Assembly: GCA_034664125.1 (NCBI GenBank)
Contig: JAXDIG010000050.1
Coordinates: 62,001-126,000 of the forward strand
Reading direction: 5' to 3'
Source: JACVRW01 sp034664125
Lineage (GTDB): Bacteria; Actinomycetota; Thermoleophilia; Solirubrobacterales; Thermoleophilaceae
Length of the DNA: 64,000 nt
In this document: one piece after another, positions 15,601 through 22,795 of the stretch
How positions within the stretch are numbered: the first letter of the stretch is position 1
Layout: each line of letters opens with the position of its first letter
Notes under the pieces: generated by a model
Seen by the model: the letters and a program-made list of their open reading frames with translations, nothing else
The model's database searches: none
Told to the model about the DNA's origin: nothing
Position numbers and translations under genes: made by a program

Positions 15601-15643
15601 TCCGGTCTGGGGGCGCGCCCGGCCCGGCGCCAGCCGGACCGGA
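15601..15643 (-). promoter_or_regulatory. GC-rich hairpin between the peptide and E1 genes
   Basis: TCCGGTCTGG at 15601-15610 pairs with 15634-15643 (10 bp with one G-U), and the loop contains the self-complementary GGGCGCGCCC. It lies between the peptide stop and the E1 ribosome binding site. Such hairpins often lower enzyme expression relative to a precursor peptide or protect the upstream mRNA. No T-run follows, so full termination is unlikely. Confidence 0.45.
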
Positions 15644-15654
15644 CCGCCGTGGCG

Positions 15655-15717
15655 TCACGACACCTTGGTGAGCGACAGAGCCGGGAGCACCGGCTTGTCC
15701 GTCTTCTTAATGCTCAT
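15655..15717 (-). CDS. 20-residue putative RiPP precursor peptide
   Basis: Encodes MSIKKTDKPV-LPALSLTKVS. The ATG overlaps the methyltransferase stop (ATGA), and the TGA overlaps a GTG of the E1 frame (GTGA). It has the best ribosome binding site in the window (AAAGGAGGTGA, 6-nt spacer). The Lys-rich N-terminus could be the recognition part; the Ser/Thr/Lys C-terminus (LSLTKVS) offers a terminal carboxylate and hydroxyls for modification. Its position between a SAM methyltransferase and a PqqD/ThiF-like enzyme is that of a precursor peptide. Modification and product are unknown. Alternatively it may only couple translation of the two enzymes. Confidence 0.6.
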   Translation of the reverse strand: MSIKKTDKPVLPALSLTKVS

Positions 15718-16511
15718 GCGGGGTCACCTCCTTTCGCGGGTTGTGCCGCGTACATGGCTTTGAAGTGACGCGTCTCGTCCAGTTCGACGACGTGCGACCC
15801 GTCGTCGAGCACGCCGTAGACACCGAGGCATTCGAGCCCGGACGCAGCCAAGAGGGCTGTGACGCGGTGCGGCGGGAAGTGACGCTGCGGGTGGTGGGTG
15901 CTCACCCGCGTGTAGAGACCGTCCTCCCGCGGGTCGAAAACGTCGATGCACGCAACCGCCTGACACCCGGGTGGAGCGTCCGTGCTGCATTCGCCATGCC
16001 ACACGAAGGTGGTTTCGTGGTGGACAGAGACGCGGTCGGCCGCAAACGTCGTTCTGTAGGCGAGCAGCGTGTTCAAATCGAACAGGAGCAGACCGCGGGG
16101 TCCCACGTTGTTCGCCATCGAGGCGAGCGCGGAGGCGAACTCCTCCTCGGAGAGCAGATGGTTGAGGGAGTCGTCGAAGCAGACGACGAGGTCGAATGCG
16201 CCAAGCGTCGGCAGCTGGCGGATGTCGGCCTCCACGAGGGGAATGCCTGGGGCCTTGCGACTGGCCTGGGCCAGCATGCCGGGCGACACGTCGCAACCGG
16301 TGACGTCGAAGCCGCGCTCGAGAAACGGTAGGAAGCTGTTACCCGTGCCGCATGCGACGTCGAGCAGCAGCGTGCCATCCAATCCGTGCCGCTCGGCCAG
16401 CTTCAGCACGTGCGATGTCCAGGTTTCGTAGTCCGATGCGGCCGTGAAGGCGTCGTAGAAGGGCGCGAAGGCCTCGTAACCGGGCGCCGGACCGGACGTG
16501 GTCATCGTCAT
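15714..16511 (-). CDS. SAM-dependent class I methyltransferase of the RiPP-like locus
   Basis: 265 residues. The Rossmann core is clear: an N-terminal helix pair (YEAFAPFYDAFTAASDYETWTSHVLKLAERHG), motif I LLLDVACGTGNSF (about 48-60), GFDVTGCDVSPGMLAQA, then VEADIRQLP and FDLVVCFDDSLNHLLS. A Cys-containing insertion (HGECSTDAPPGCQAVACIDVF) is unusual for the family. First gene of the methyltransferase-peptide-E1 operon; its TGA overlaps the peptide ATG. ATG 16511 or ATG 16505 are both possible starts. It may methylate the peptide or a small molecule joined to it. The divergent HTH regulator is 99 bp away. Confidence 0.85.
   Translation of the reverse strand: MTMTTSGPAPGYEAFAPFYDAFTAASDYETWTSHVLKLAERHGLDGTLLLDVACGTGNSFLPFLERGFDVTGCDVSPGMLAQASRKAPGIPLVEADIRQLPTLGAFDLVVCFDDSLNHLLSEEEFASALASMANNVGPRGLLLFDLNTLLAYRTTFAADRVSVHHETTFVWHGECSTDAPPGCQAVACIDVFDPREDGLYTRVSTHHPQRHFPPHRVTALLAASGLECLGVYGVLDDGSHVVELDETRHFKAMYAAQPAKGGDPA
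15724..15734 (-). promoter_or_regulatory. Near-perfect Shine-Dalgarno of the 20-residue peptide
   Basis: On the minus strand AAAGGAGGTGA precedes the peptide ATG by 6 nt, matching almost the whole anti-SD tail. It is built into the last codons of the methyltransferase gene (Lys-Gly-Gly-Asp), so the upstream protein's C-terminus is partly dictated by this site. Confidence 0.75.
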
Positions 16512-16567
16512 CGCTGATCACGACCCCTCTGCCTCGCAGTGTCGTTCCACCCTTCGATAGGGTCGCG

Positions 16568-16597
16568 CTCGGTAACAGACTCAACTGGGTCACCGAG
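16568..16597. promoter_or_regulatory. Operator-like inverted repeat in the divergent RiPP/HTH promoter region
   Basis: CTCGGTAAC (16568-16576) and GTCACCGAG (16589-16597) form 9-bp arms with one mismatch and a 12-bp spacer. The right arm overlaps the Shine-Dalgarno of the HTH regulator. This suits autoregulation by that protein and co-control of the divergent methyltransferase operon. Confidence 0.45.
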
Positions 16598-16610
16598 GAG
16601 GGAACCCACA

Positions 16611-17183
16611 ATGGCCAAGCAACCGGCCGGCCTCGTGGATCCGCGTCTAGCCAAGGCGCTATCGCACCCAATGCGAACCCGGATCCTCGCCATCCTCAAC
16701 GAGAAGGTCGCGAGCCCGAACGAGATCGCGGAGATGATCGGCGAGCGCCTGCCGAACGTCAGCTACCACGTGCGAACGCTGCAGGAGCTCGGCTGCATCG
16801 AGCTGGTGCGCACCGCGCAGCGACGGGGGGCGATCGAGCACTACTACCGTGCCCTCACTCGCCCGTTCTTCAGCGACCGCGACTGGAAGCGGCTGCCTCG
16901 ATCAGGCCGGCAGGCCGTGACGGATGTCGCCCTGCAGATGATCTGGGAGGACGCTTCAGAGGCCATCAAGGGGGGGACCTTCGAAAAACGTTCGAACCGG
17001 CACCTGAGCCGCAGCTCGCTCGTTCTCGACGAGCAGGGCTGGGGAGAGCTCAACGAGCTACTCGGCAAGGTGCTCCGCCAGGCGGAGGGCATCGCCGCCA
17101 AGAGCGCCACCCGACTGGCGAAGTCCGGCGAGGCGGAAATATCGACGCGCCTGGTGATGATGCACTTCGAGGCGCCGGACTAG
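16611..17183 (+). CDS. ArsR-like winged-helix transcriptional regulator
   Basis: 190 residues from ATG 16611, preceded by GAGGAGGG. The N-terminal half is an ArsR/HTH_20-type winged helix (LAKALSHPMRTRILAILNEKVASPNEIAEMIGERLPNVSYHVRTLQELGCIELVRTAQRRGAIEHYYRAL). It has no N-terminal Cys metal site. The C-terminal half is helical and similar to the ~190-residue MarR/ArsR-like regulators of actinobacteria. Divergent from the methyltransferase-peptide-E1 operon with an inverted repeat between them, so it is the likely local regulator. Confidence 0.85.
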   Translation: MAKQPAGLVDPRLAKALSHPMRTRILAILNEKVASPNEIAEMIGERLPNVSYHVRTLQELGCIELVRTAQRRGAIEHYYRALTRPFFSDRDWKRLPRSGRQAVTDVALQMIWEDASEAIKGGTFEKRSNRHLSRSSLVLDEQGWGELNELLGKVLRQAEGIAAKSATRLAKSGEAEISTRLVMMHFEAPD

Positions 17184-17186
17184 GCG

Positions 17187-17603
17187 CTAATCCGCGAGCA
17201 GGCCGCGCAGGCGCCGGCGGGCGCGGTGCAGCCGCACCTTGACGGTGCCTTCCGGGACTCCGAGGCGGCGGGCCACCTCGCCCTGGGTGAGGTCGTCGGC
17301 GTAGCGAAGGCGGAGCATCCGCTGGTCGGCTTCAGCGAGCGTGCCGAGGGCCTGCTCGACGGTCATTCGCACCGCTGCGTCGGAGAACTCACCCTCCTGG
17401 CTGTCGGGCGACGGGGTGACCGCGTCGACCAGCTCGCGGCTCGCGCGCCGGGCCTGGCGGCCCAGCAGACGGCGCGACTCGTTACGGGTGATCTCCAGCA
17501 TCCAGGGCAGCGGCGCCTCCGGAGAGCGGCAGGCATCGCGGCGCAGCCAGGCTCGGACCAGCGCCTCCTGAACGGCTTCTTCGGCATCGACCCGCGGCAG
17601 CAC
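17187..17603 (-). CDS. RNA polymerase sigma factor, ECF/sigma-70 type (N-terminus unclear)
   Basis: 138 residues from GTG 17603. Region 2 is represented by VDAEEAVQEALVRAWLRRDACRSPEAPLPWMLEITRNESRRLLGRQAR and region 4 by VEQALGTLAEADQRMLRLRYADDLTQGEVARRLGVPEGTVKVRLHRARRRLRGLL, a typical sigma-4 helix-turn-helix. The frame stays open 32 codons upstream (about 17604-17697) and encodes VAWDWAGLRSRCFREAVR, which looks like the missing start of region 2, but that stretch has no ATG, GTG, TTG or CTG. Either a rare start codon is used or the gene is damaged. No anti-sigma gene adjoins it. Divergent from the response regulator gene. Confidence 0.78.
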   Translation of the reverse strand: MLPRVDAEEAVQEALVRAWLRRDACRSPEAPLPWMLEITRNESRRLLGRQARRASRELVDAVTPSPDSQEGEFSDAAVRMTVEQALGTLAEADQRMLRLRYADDLTQGEVARRLGVPEGTVKVRLHRARRRLRGLLAD

Positions 17604-17822
17604 GCGAACCGCCTCCCGAAAGCAGCGCGATCGAAGCCCTGCCCAATCCCAGGCGACCGTCGTCGAACCGTTGTTGAGTGGAGGATTCGTGATCGCTCAA
17701 GATTCTCTATGCAAACGGGCCGTGAGCTGATACAACTCAAGAACCTCGCTCAGCAAGGGACTCGTCGCGGAGCGAAACCGACCCGTAGACGGTCTTCCCA
17801 GCCGGGACAGGAGGTCCATACG

Positions 17823-18470
17823 ATGAGCCCGGACCAGCGCCGTGTGCGCGTGCTGGCGGCGGACAGTCACCCGCTCTACCGCGATGCCCTGACGCGCGCG
17901 ATCAAGGAGCGGCCAGAGCTCGAGCTGGTGGGTCAGGCGCGCGACGGCCGCGAGGCGCTGGATGCGATCGGCAGCGAGCAGCCGGACGTCGCGGTGATCG
18001 ACCGGGGCCTCGCCGGGCTCAACGGCGAGCAGATCCTGAACGCCGTCGGCCGGGACAGCCTGCCCACGCGGGTCGTGATGATCGCAGCCGAGCCAGATCC
18101 CGGGCTCGTCTACACGGCGATCGCCAACGGGGCTGCCGGCTACCTGACCAAGGACGCCGACGCCCGCGAGCTGTGCGACGCCATCTCAGCCGTCGCGCGC
18201 GGGAAGACGGTGCTCTCGCCGCAGCTCCAGAGCGGCATCGCCGGCGAGATCCGGCTGAGGGCGGTCGACGAGCGGCCCTTCCTGAGCGACCGCGAGCGGC
18301 AGATCCTGAAGCTCGTCGCCGAAGGGCTCTCGGCCCCGGGGATCGGCAAGCAGCTCTGCCTGGCCACGCCAACGGTCAAGACGCACCTCCACCACGTCTA
18401 CGAGAAGCTCGGCGTGGCCGAGCGAGCCGCCGCGGTGGCCGAGGCGATGCGGCGCGGGTTGCTGGAGTGA
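17823..18470 (+). CDS. NarL/FixJ-family response regulator (LuxR HTH)
   Basis: 215 residues from ATG 17823, with AGGAGGT 8 nt upstream. Receiver domain: phosphoacceptor Asp60 (VAVIDRGLAGLNG) and Lys110 (GYLTKDAD); the usual acidic pair is reduced to Ala-Asp (LAADSH). The C-terminal LuxR HTH is LSDRERQILKLVAEGLSAPGIGKQLCLATPTVKTHLHHVYEKLGV. No histidine kinase gene is adjacent, so it is an orphan here. Divergent from the sigma gene. The loss of one acidic-pocket residue could mean weak or non-canonical phosphorylation. Confidence 0.9.
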   Translation: MSPDQRRVRVLAADSHPLYRDALTRAIKERPELELVGQARDGREALDAIGSEQPDVAVIDRGLAGLNGEQILNAVGRDSLPTRVVMIAAEPDPGLVYTAIANGAAGYLTKDADARELCDAISAVARGKTVLSPQLQSGIAGEIRLRAVDERPFLSDRERQILKLVAEGLSAPGIGKQLCLATPTVKTHLHHVYEKLGVAERAAAVAEAMRRGLLE

Positions 18471-18499
18471 GCCGCTAGCCCGGCGGACAGAGGTGTGGC

Positions 18500-18524
18500 T
18501 TGAGGCGGCCGGTCCGCGCCTCAA
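18500..18524. promoter_or_regulatory. 25-bp inverted repeat upstream of the oxidoreductase/ABC operon
   Basis: TTGAGGCG (18500-18507) and CGCCTCAA (18517-18524) are perfect 8-bp arms around 9 bp. It lies 10 bp before the GTG of the oxidoreductase gene and 29 bp after the response regulator stop. It may be an operator or a weak terminator; no T-run follows. Confidence 0.45.
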
Positions 18525-18534
18525 CACTGCCTTC

Positions 18535-19647
18535 GTGAACGCCGGGATCCTCGGGTGCGGGCACGTGAGCGACCAGTACTTCGAGGGTCTGGGGCGGCTC
18601 GGTGCGATCGAGCTCGTGGCTTGTGCCGACCTGGACGTCACGCGCGCCGAGCAGAAGGCGGCCGAACACCACGTGCCGCGCGCCTGCTCGCCTCAGGAGC
18701 TCATGGAGGACCCGAACGTCGACCTGGTGGTGAACCTCACGCCTCCGCTGGCGCACGCGGAGGCCAGCCTCGCCGCCATCCGCAGCGGCAAGCACGTCTG
18801 GTCGGAGAAGCCGCTCGCCCCCACGCTCGAAGCGGCCCGCGAGGTCGTGGAGGCGGCCCACGACGCCGGCGTGCGCCTGGGATGCGCCCCCGACACATTC
18901 CTCGGCGGGGGACTCCAGACATCGATCAAGCTGATCGACGACGGCTGGATCGGCGAGCCCGTGGCGGCGGTGGCGATGGTGAGCGAGCACGGCTACGAGC
19001 ACTTCCACCCCAACGTCGCGCCCTTCTACGGCCCCGGCGGCGGCCCGGCGCTGGACCTCGGCCCGTACTACGTGACGGCCCTGGTCGCGATGCTCGGACC
19101 TGTCGCGCGCGTGACCGGCTTCGCGCGCGCGACCTTCCCCGAGCGAACGATCCTCACCGGCCCGCGCCTCGGCCAGCGCATCCCGGTGCAGGTGCCCACC
19201 CACGTGACCGGCGCGCTCGAGTTCGCGTCGGGCGTGCTCGTGACGGTGCTGATGAGCTGGGATATCTGGGCGACGCACCTGCCGTACATCGAGGTGTACG
19301 GAACCGAAGGCTCGCTGGCGGTCGCCAACCCTGACGAGTTCGACGGCCTTCCTCGGCTACGGCGCTCCGGCAGCGAGGAGCTGGCACAACCTCCCGCTCC
19401 CCCAGGCACTCTGGCGTGGGCGACCTTCCCTCTGGCGTTCAGCGGCAATGTGGGTCGTGGCCTGGGGGTCGCCGACATGGCCGATGCCATCCGAGACGGA
19501 CGCCCACATCTGGCCGGCGCCGAATTGGCGTATCACGTGCTCGAAGTGCTCTTGGCCTTCGAGCACTCCCGCGACGCGCGGCGTCATATCGACGTGGAGA
19601 GCCGCTGCGAGAGACCGGCGCGGGTGGCGCCGGATCTGCCGGTTTAG
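18535..19647 (+). CDS. Gfo/Idh/MocA-family oxidoreductase
   Basis: 370 residues from GTG 18535 (VNAGILGCGHVSDQYFEGLG), an N-terminal NAD(P) Rossmann fold beginning with GxGxxS-like GCGHVS, the conserved SEKPLAPT (Glu-Lys-Pro at 91-93) and a C-terminal substrate domain with ALDLGPYYVTALVAMLG. The family oxidises sugars, inositols or sugar acids, or reduces imines. An upstream start at 18493 would overlap the inverted repeat. First gene of an operon with a binding protein, permease, ATPase, GNAT and deacetylase, so it probably processes the imported sugar-like compound. Confidence 0.88.
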   Translation: MNAGILGCGHVSDQYFEGLGRLGAIELVACADLDVTRAEQKAAEHHVPRACSPQELMEDPNVDLVVNLTPPLAHAEASLAAIRSGKHVWSEKPLAPTLEAAREVVEAAHDAGVRLGCAPDTFLGGGLQTSIKLIDDGWIGEPVAAVAMVSEHGYEHFHPNVAPFYGPGGGPALDLGPYYVTALVAMLGPVARVTGFARATFPERTILTGPRLGQRIPVQVPTHVTGALEFASGVLVTVLMSWDIWATHLPYIEVYGTEGSLAVANPDEFDGLPRLRRSGSEELAQPPAPPGTLAWATFPLAFSGNVGRGLGVADMADAIRDGRPHLAGAELAYHVLEVLLAFEHSRDARRHIDVESRCERPARVAPDLPV

Positions 19648-19761
19648 CCAAGAGACACAGGCGGGACTTGTTCGGGTTCCCGGCCGGCAGCAGAGTCGGC
19701 CAACCCCAACAGGGATCTCGCACATCCGTGCCTCGGCGCGGTCGTAGAAAGGAACGATGCG

Positions 19762-20802
19762 TTGGAATCCTCCGACCAGACAGCGTCCTCCGAAGCGCCC
19801 TCCGTGGCGCTGGGGGACGGACTCAGCAGGCGCAACCTGTTTGCCAGGACGGCCCTCGCCGGGGCGGGCGCTTCGGGTATGGCCACGCTGCTTGCCGCTT
19901 GCGGCGATTCGGACGACGAGGCAAAGGGAAGCGCGAACCGCCGTAGCTTCACGTTCGCCTACCCGCAGAGCGGAGGCACCGAGCGCTTCCTCAGGGTCGT
20001 ACGCAACGGGGCTGAGCAGGCAGGCAAGGACATGGGCGTCGAGGTGAAGATCACCGCGACCAAGAAATTCGATCAGGTGGAGCAGGGGCGGCTGGTGCGT
20101 GCAGCCGCCGCGTCCAAGCCCGACGGCATCATCACCGGCGTCTGGGACGGCGACATCATGCGCGAGCCCGTGACCTCTGCGGTCAAGGACGGCATCCCCG
20201 TCGTGATCATGAACTCAGGCGCGGATTTTGTCGAGCCGTTCGGGGCAATCACCTACGTCGGCTGGGACGAGCCGCAGGTGGCGGTGGACGCCGGCCGGCG
20301 GATGAAGGACAAGGGTGCGAAGCGCGTGCTCGCGGTCAACCACGAGGTCGGATCGCTGCCGCTGGACATTCGGCTGGACGGATTCAAGAAGGGCTTCGGG
20401 GGGTCGATCCGCACCATTGGCGTGGAGGGCACTGACCCGGTCGACGCGCGCAACCGAATCCGGTCCGCGCTCGCGGGGTCCGACTTCGACGGCGTGATCG
20501 CTCTGGGTCAGCCGAGCGGGGACCCGGCGCTGCAAGCCCTGCGTGACGCCGGGCAGAACGGCAAGGTGACCTTCGGGACATTCGACTTCTCCCCCACGCT
20601 GCTCGACGGCATCAAGGCCGGCGACATCTCGTTCGCGGTGGATCAGCAGCAGTACCTGCAGGGCTACTACTCGGTGGTCGTGCTCACGCTTCTCAACCAG
20701 TACAAGTTCACGCCGCCGAAGAGGACGCTGACGACCGGCGGGTTCGTGACCAAGGAGAACGCCGGGGCCATCACCAAGCTCGCCAAGCAGACGATCAGGT
20801 AG
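19762..20802 (+). CDS. Sugar ABC transporter substrate-binding lipoprotein (Tat-exported)
   Basis: 346 residues from TTG 19762 (GAAAGGAA upstream). The N-terminus carries a twin-arginine motif (SRRNLF, Arg23-Arg24) and ends in a lipobox LLAAC (Cys47), so it is predicted to be folded before export by Tat and then lipidated. The mature part is a type-1 periplasmic-binding fold of the ribose/LsrB class (SFTFAYPQSGGTERFLRVVRNGAEQAGKDMGVEV, KPDGIITGVWD, DGVIALGQPSGDPALQALRDAG). Followed 8 bp later by its permease. Ligand probably a sugar or polyol. Confidence 0.9.
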   Translation: MESSDQTASSEAPSVALGDGLSRRNLFARTALAGAGASGMATLLAACGDSDDEAKGSANRRSFTFAYPQSGGTERFLRVVRNGAEQAGKDMGVEVKITATKKFDQVEQGRLVRAAAASKPDGIITGVWDGDIMREPVTSAVKDGIPVVIMNSGADFVEPFGAITYVGWDEPQVAVDAGRRMKDKGAKRVLAVNHEVGSLPLDIRLDGFKKGFGGSIRTIGVEGTDPVDARNRIRSALAGSDFDGVIALGQPSGDPALQALRDAGQNGKVTFGTFDFSPTLLDGIKAGDISFAVDQQQYLQGYYSVVVLTLLNQYKFTPPKRTLTTGGFVTKENAGAITKLAKQTIR

Positions 20803-20810
20803 GCGCGGCC

Positions 20811-21839
20811 GTGAACGAGGATGCGGAGGTCGAGCCGGCCTCGAAGGGGAACGCCCTGGCGGCGCTGCTCTCCCGCCCTGAGCTTGGGGCCGTGGCCGGC
20901 GCCGCCGTGGTGTTCACCTTCTTCGCGGTTGTTGCCGGGGACCAGGGCTTCCTGACCAAGAACGGCGCGATCAACTACCTCGAGGTGGCCGCGCAGGTCG
21001 GCGTGCTCGCTTCGGCGGTAACGCTGCTGATGATCGCCGGCGAGTTCGACCTCTCGGTTGGCTCGATGATCGGGGCGGCCGGCGTTCTGCTCGCTCTGCC
21101 GGTTACGGAGCTTGGGTGGCACCTCTGGCTGGCGCTGCCGTTCACGTTCGCCGCTGCCGCCTGCATCGGGTTGATCAACGGCCTGCTGGTGGTTCGCACC
21201 GGGGTACCGGCCTTCATCGTCACGCTTGCCGCTCTCTTCATCCTGCGAGGGGTAACGATCGGCGTGACCGGGCTGATCACCGACAGCACCCAGGTCGTCG
21301 GGGTGAGGGAGGCGCTCGGTGACGATCCGCTGCTTCCGCTGTTCGCGGGTGAGGTGGCGGGGCTGCCCGTGTCGATTGCCTGGTGGCTCGGTCTGACCGC
21401 CCTCGGTGCGTGGCTGCTGTCGCGAACGCGCTTCGGCAACTGGGCGCTCGCGACCGGAGGAGACGCGGACGCGGCGCGCAGCACGGGCGTACCGGTGCGT
21501 CGAGTCAAGGTGCTTCTGTTCTGCTCGACCGCCCTTGCGGCCGCCCTAGTGGGCGTGCTTGTGGTGCTCGGAACCGGGTCCGCCGATGTGCTCGGTGGGG
21601 AGCTCAAGGAGTTCGAGGCGATCACCGCCGCTGTGATCGGCGGCACGCTCCTTACCGGCGGATACGGGTCAGTCGTGGGGGCCGCCTTTGGGGCATTGAT
21701 CTTCGGCATGGTGAGCCAGGGCATCTTCTTCACCGGTGTCGCCGCTGACTGGTTTCAGTCGGTGCTGGGGGCAATGCTGCTCGCCGCCGTGCTGGTAAAC
21801 CAGTTCGCTCGGCGGCGAGCCCTCGAGGCTCGACGGTGA
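20811..21839 (+). CDS. Ribose-type ABC transporter permease
   Basis: 342-residue integral membrane protein, GTG start, about 8-10 hydrophobic segments. The RbsC/BPD_transp_2 signature GEFDLSVGSMIG is at about 78-89, and the later segments GGDADAARSTGVPVRRVK and AAVIGGTLLTGGYGSVVGAAFGALIFG are typical of this family (ATPase contact loop and last helices). Its stop overlaps the ATPase start (GTGA), so both are produced together. Forms the channel for the binding protein encoded upstream. Confidence 0.92.
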   Translation: MNEDAEVEPASKGNALAALLSRPELGAVAGAAVVFTFFAVVAGDQGFLTKNGAINYLEVAAQVGVLASAVTLLMIAGEFDLSVGSMIGAAGVLLALPVTELGWHLWLALPFTFAAAACIGLINGLLVVRTGVPAFIVTLAALFILRGVTIGVTGLITDSTQVVGVREALGDDPLLPLFAGEVAGLPVSIAWWLGLTALGAWLLSRTRFGNWALATGGDADAARSTGVPVRRVKVLLFCSTALAAALVGVLVVLGTGSADVLGGELKEFEAITAAVIGGTLLTGGYGSVVGAAFGALIFGMVSQGIFFTGVAADWFQSVLGAMLLAAVLVNQFARRRALEARR

Positions 21840-22618
21840 CGACCGCCGCCGCACTCGAAGCGCGCAATGTCTCGAAGAGATTCCAGGGCGTGCAGGCACT
21901 CAGCGGTGTCTCGGTCGATGTGCCCCACGGTGCGGTCACGTGCCTCCTTGGCGACAACGGGGCCGGAAAGTCGACCCTGATCAAGATCCTCTCGGGCATC
22001 CATCCCCCCGATCAGGGCGAGGTGGCCCTTGATGGAACCCGGGTGCGGTTCCGTTCCCCGCGCGACGCGCTCGACCTTGGCATCGCGTGCGTGTACCAGG
22101 ACCTGGCGATGATTCCCCTGATGCCGGTCGCCCGGAACTTCGTTCTCGGGCGGGAACCGACCCGGGGGCGCGGTCCGGCGCGACGCGTCGACTGGAAGCA
22201 CGCGGCCGACGTGACCCGCCACCAGCTGGAGAACGTCGGCATCCGGCTGCGCGATCCCAACCAGCCGGTGGGGACCCTCTCCGGTGGAGAGCGTCAGTGC
22301 GTCGCGATTGCCCGCGCGGTGTACTTCGGGGCCAGCGTGCTGATCCTGGATGAGCCCACTTCAGCGCTCGGCGTCCGTGAGGCGGGCCTGGTGCTGCGAC
22401 TGGTGCGGGAAACCCGCGACCGTGGCTTGGCCGTCCTCTTCATCACCCACAACGTGGCGCACGCCGAAGCCATCGGTGATCGGTTCATCGTGCTGAACCG
22501 CGGCAAGGAGCTGGCGCGCTGCGTCAGCGGCGAGGTCGGGAGGGAGGAGCTGCAGGACCTGATGGCGGGAGGTCCAGAGATGGATGCTCTCGTGGCGGAC
22601 CGAAAGACCGCCACGTGA
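21836..22618 (+). CDS. Sugar ABC transporter ATPase (single-domain)
   Basis: 260 residues with Walker A GDNGAGKST (39-47), ABC signature LSGGERQ (148-154), Walker B VLILDEPT (168-175) and the H-loop in VLFITHNVAHA. Unlike RbsA it has one nucleotide-binding domain, so it should act as a homodimer. GTG start overlapping the permease stop. Followed after 177 bp by a GNAT gene. Confidence 0.92.
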   Translation: MTTAAALEARNVSKRFQGVQALSGVSVDVPHGAVTCLLGDNGAGKSTLIKILSGIHPPDQGEVALDGTRVRFRSPRDALDLGIACVYQDLAMIPLMPVARNFVLGREPTRGRGPARRVDWKHAADVTRHQLENVGIRLRDPNQPVGTLSGGERQCVAIARAVYFGASVLILDEPTSALGVREAGLVLRLVRETRDRGLAVLFITHNVAHAEAIGDRFIVLNRGKELARCVSGEVGREELQDLMAGGPEMDALVADRKTAT

Positions 22619-22795
22619 CGGCCAACCCGCCTGTCGTTCGGTCGACGGATGCCGGCGCGCCGATTCCACAGCTAGAAGCCCACCATCGGCACGTGCGTCA
22701 TTCGTCCACTCACCGGAACCACGCTGGCGGCATGCGCACCACTGGCCGAGCAGCAGCTCCAGCTTGAAACCGCAGACCAGATCCCGCCCTGGTTC

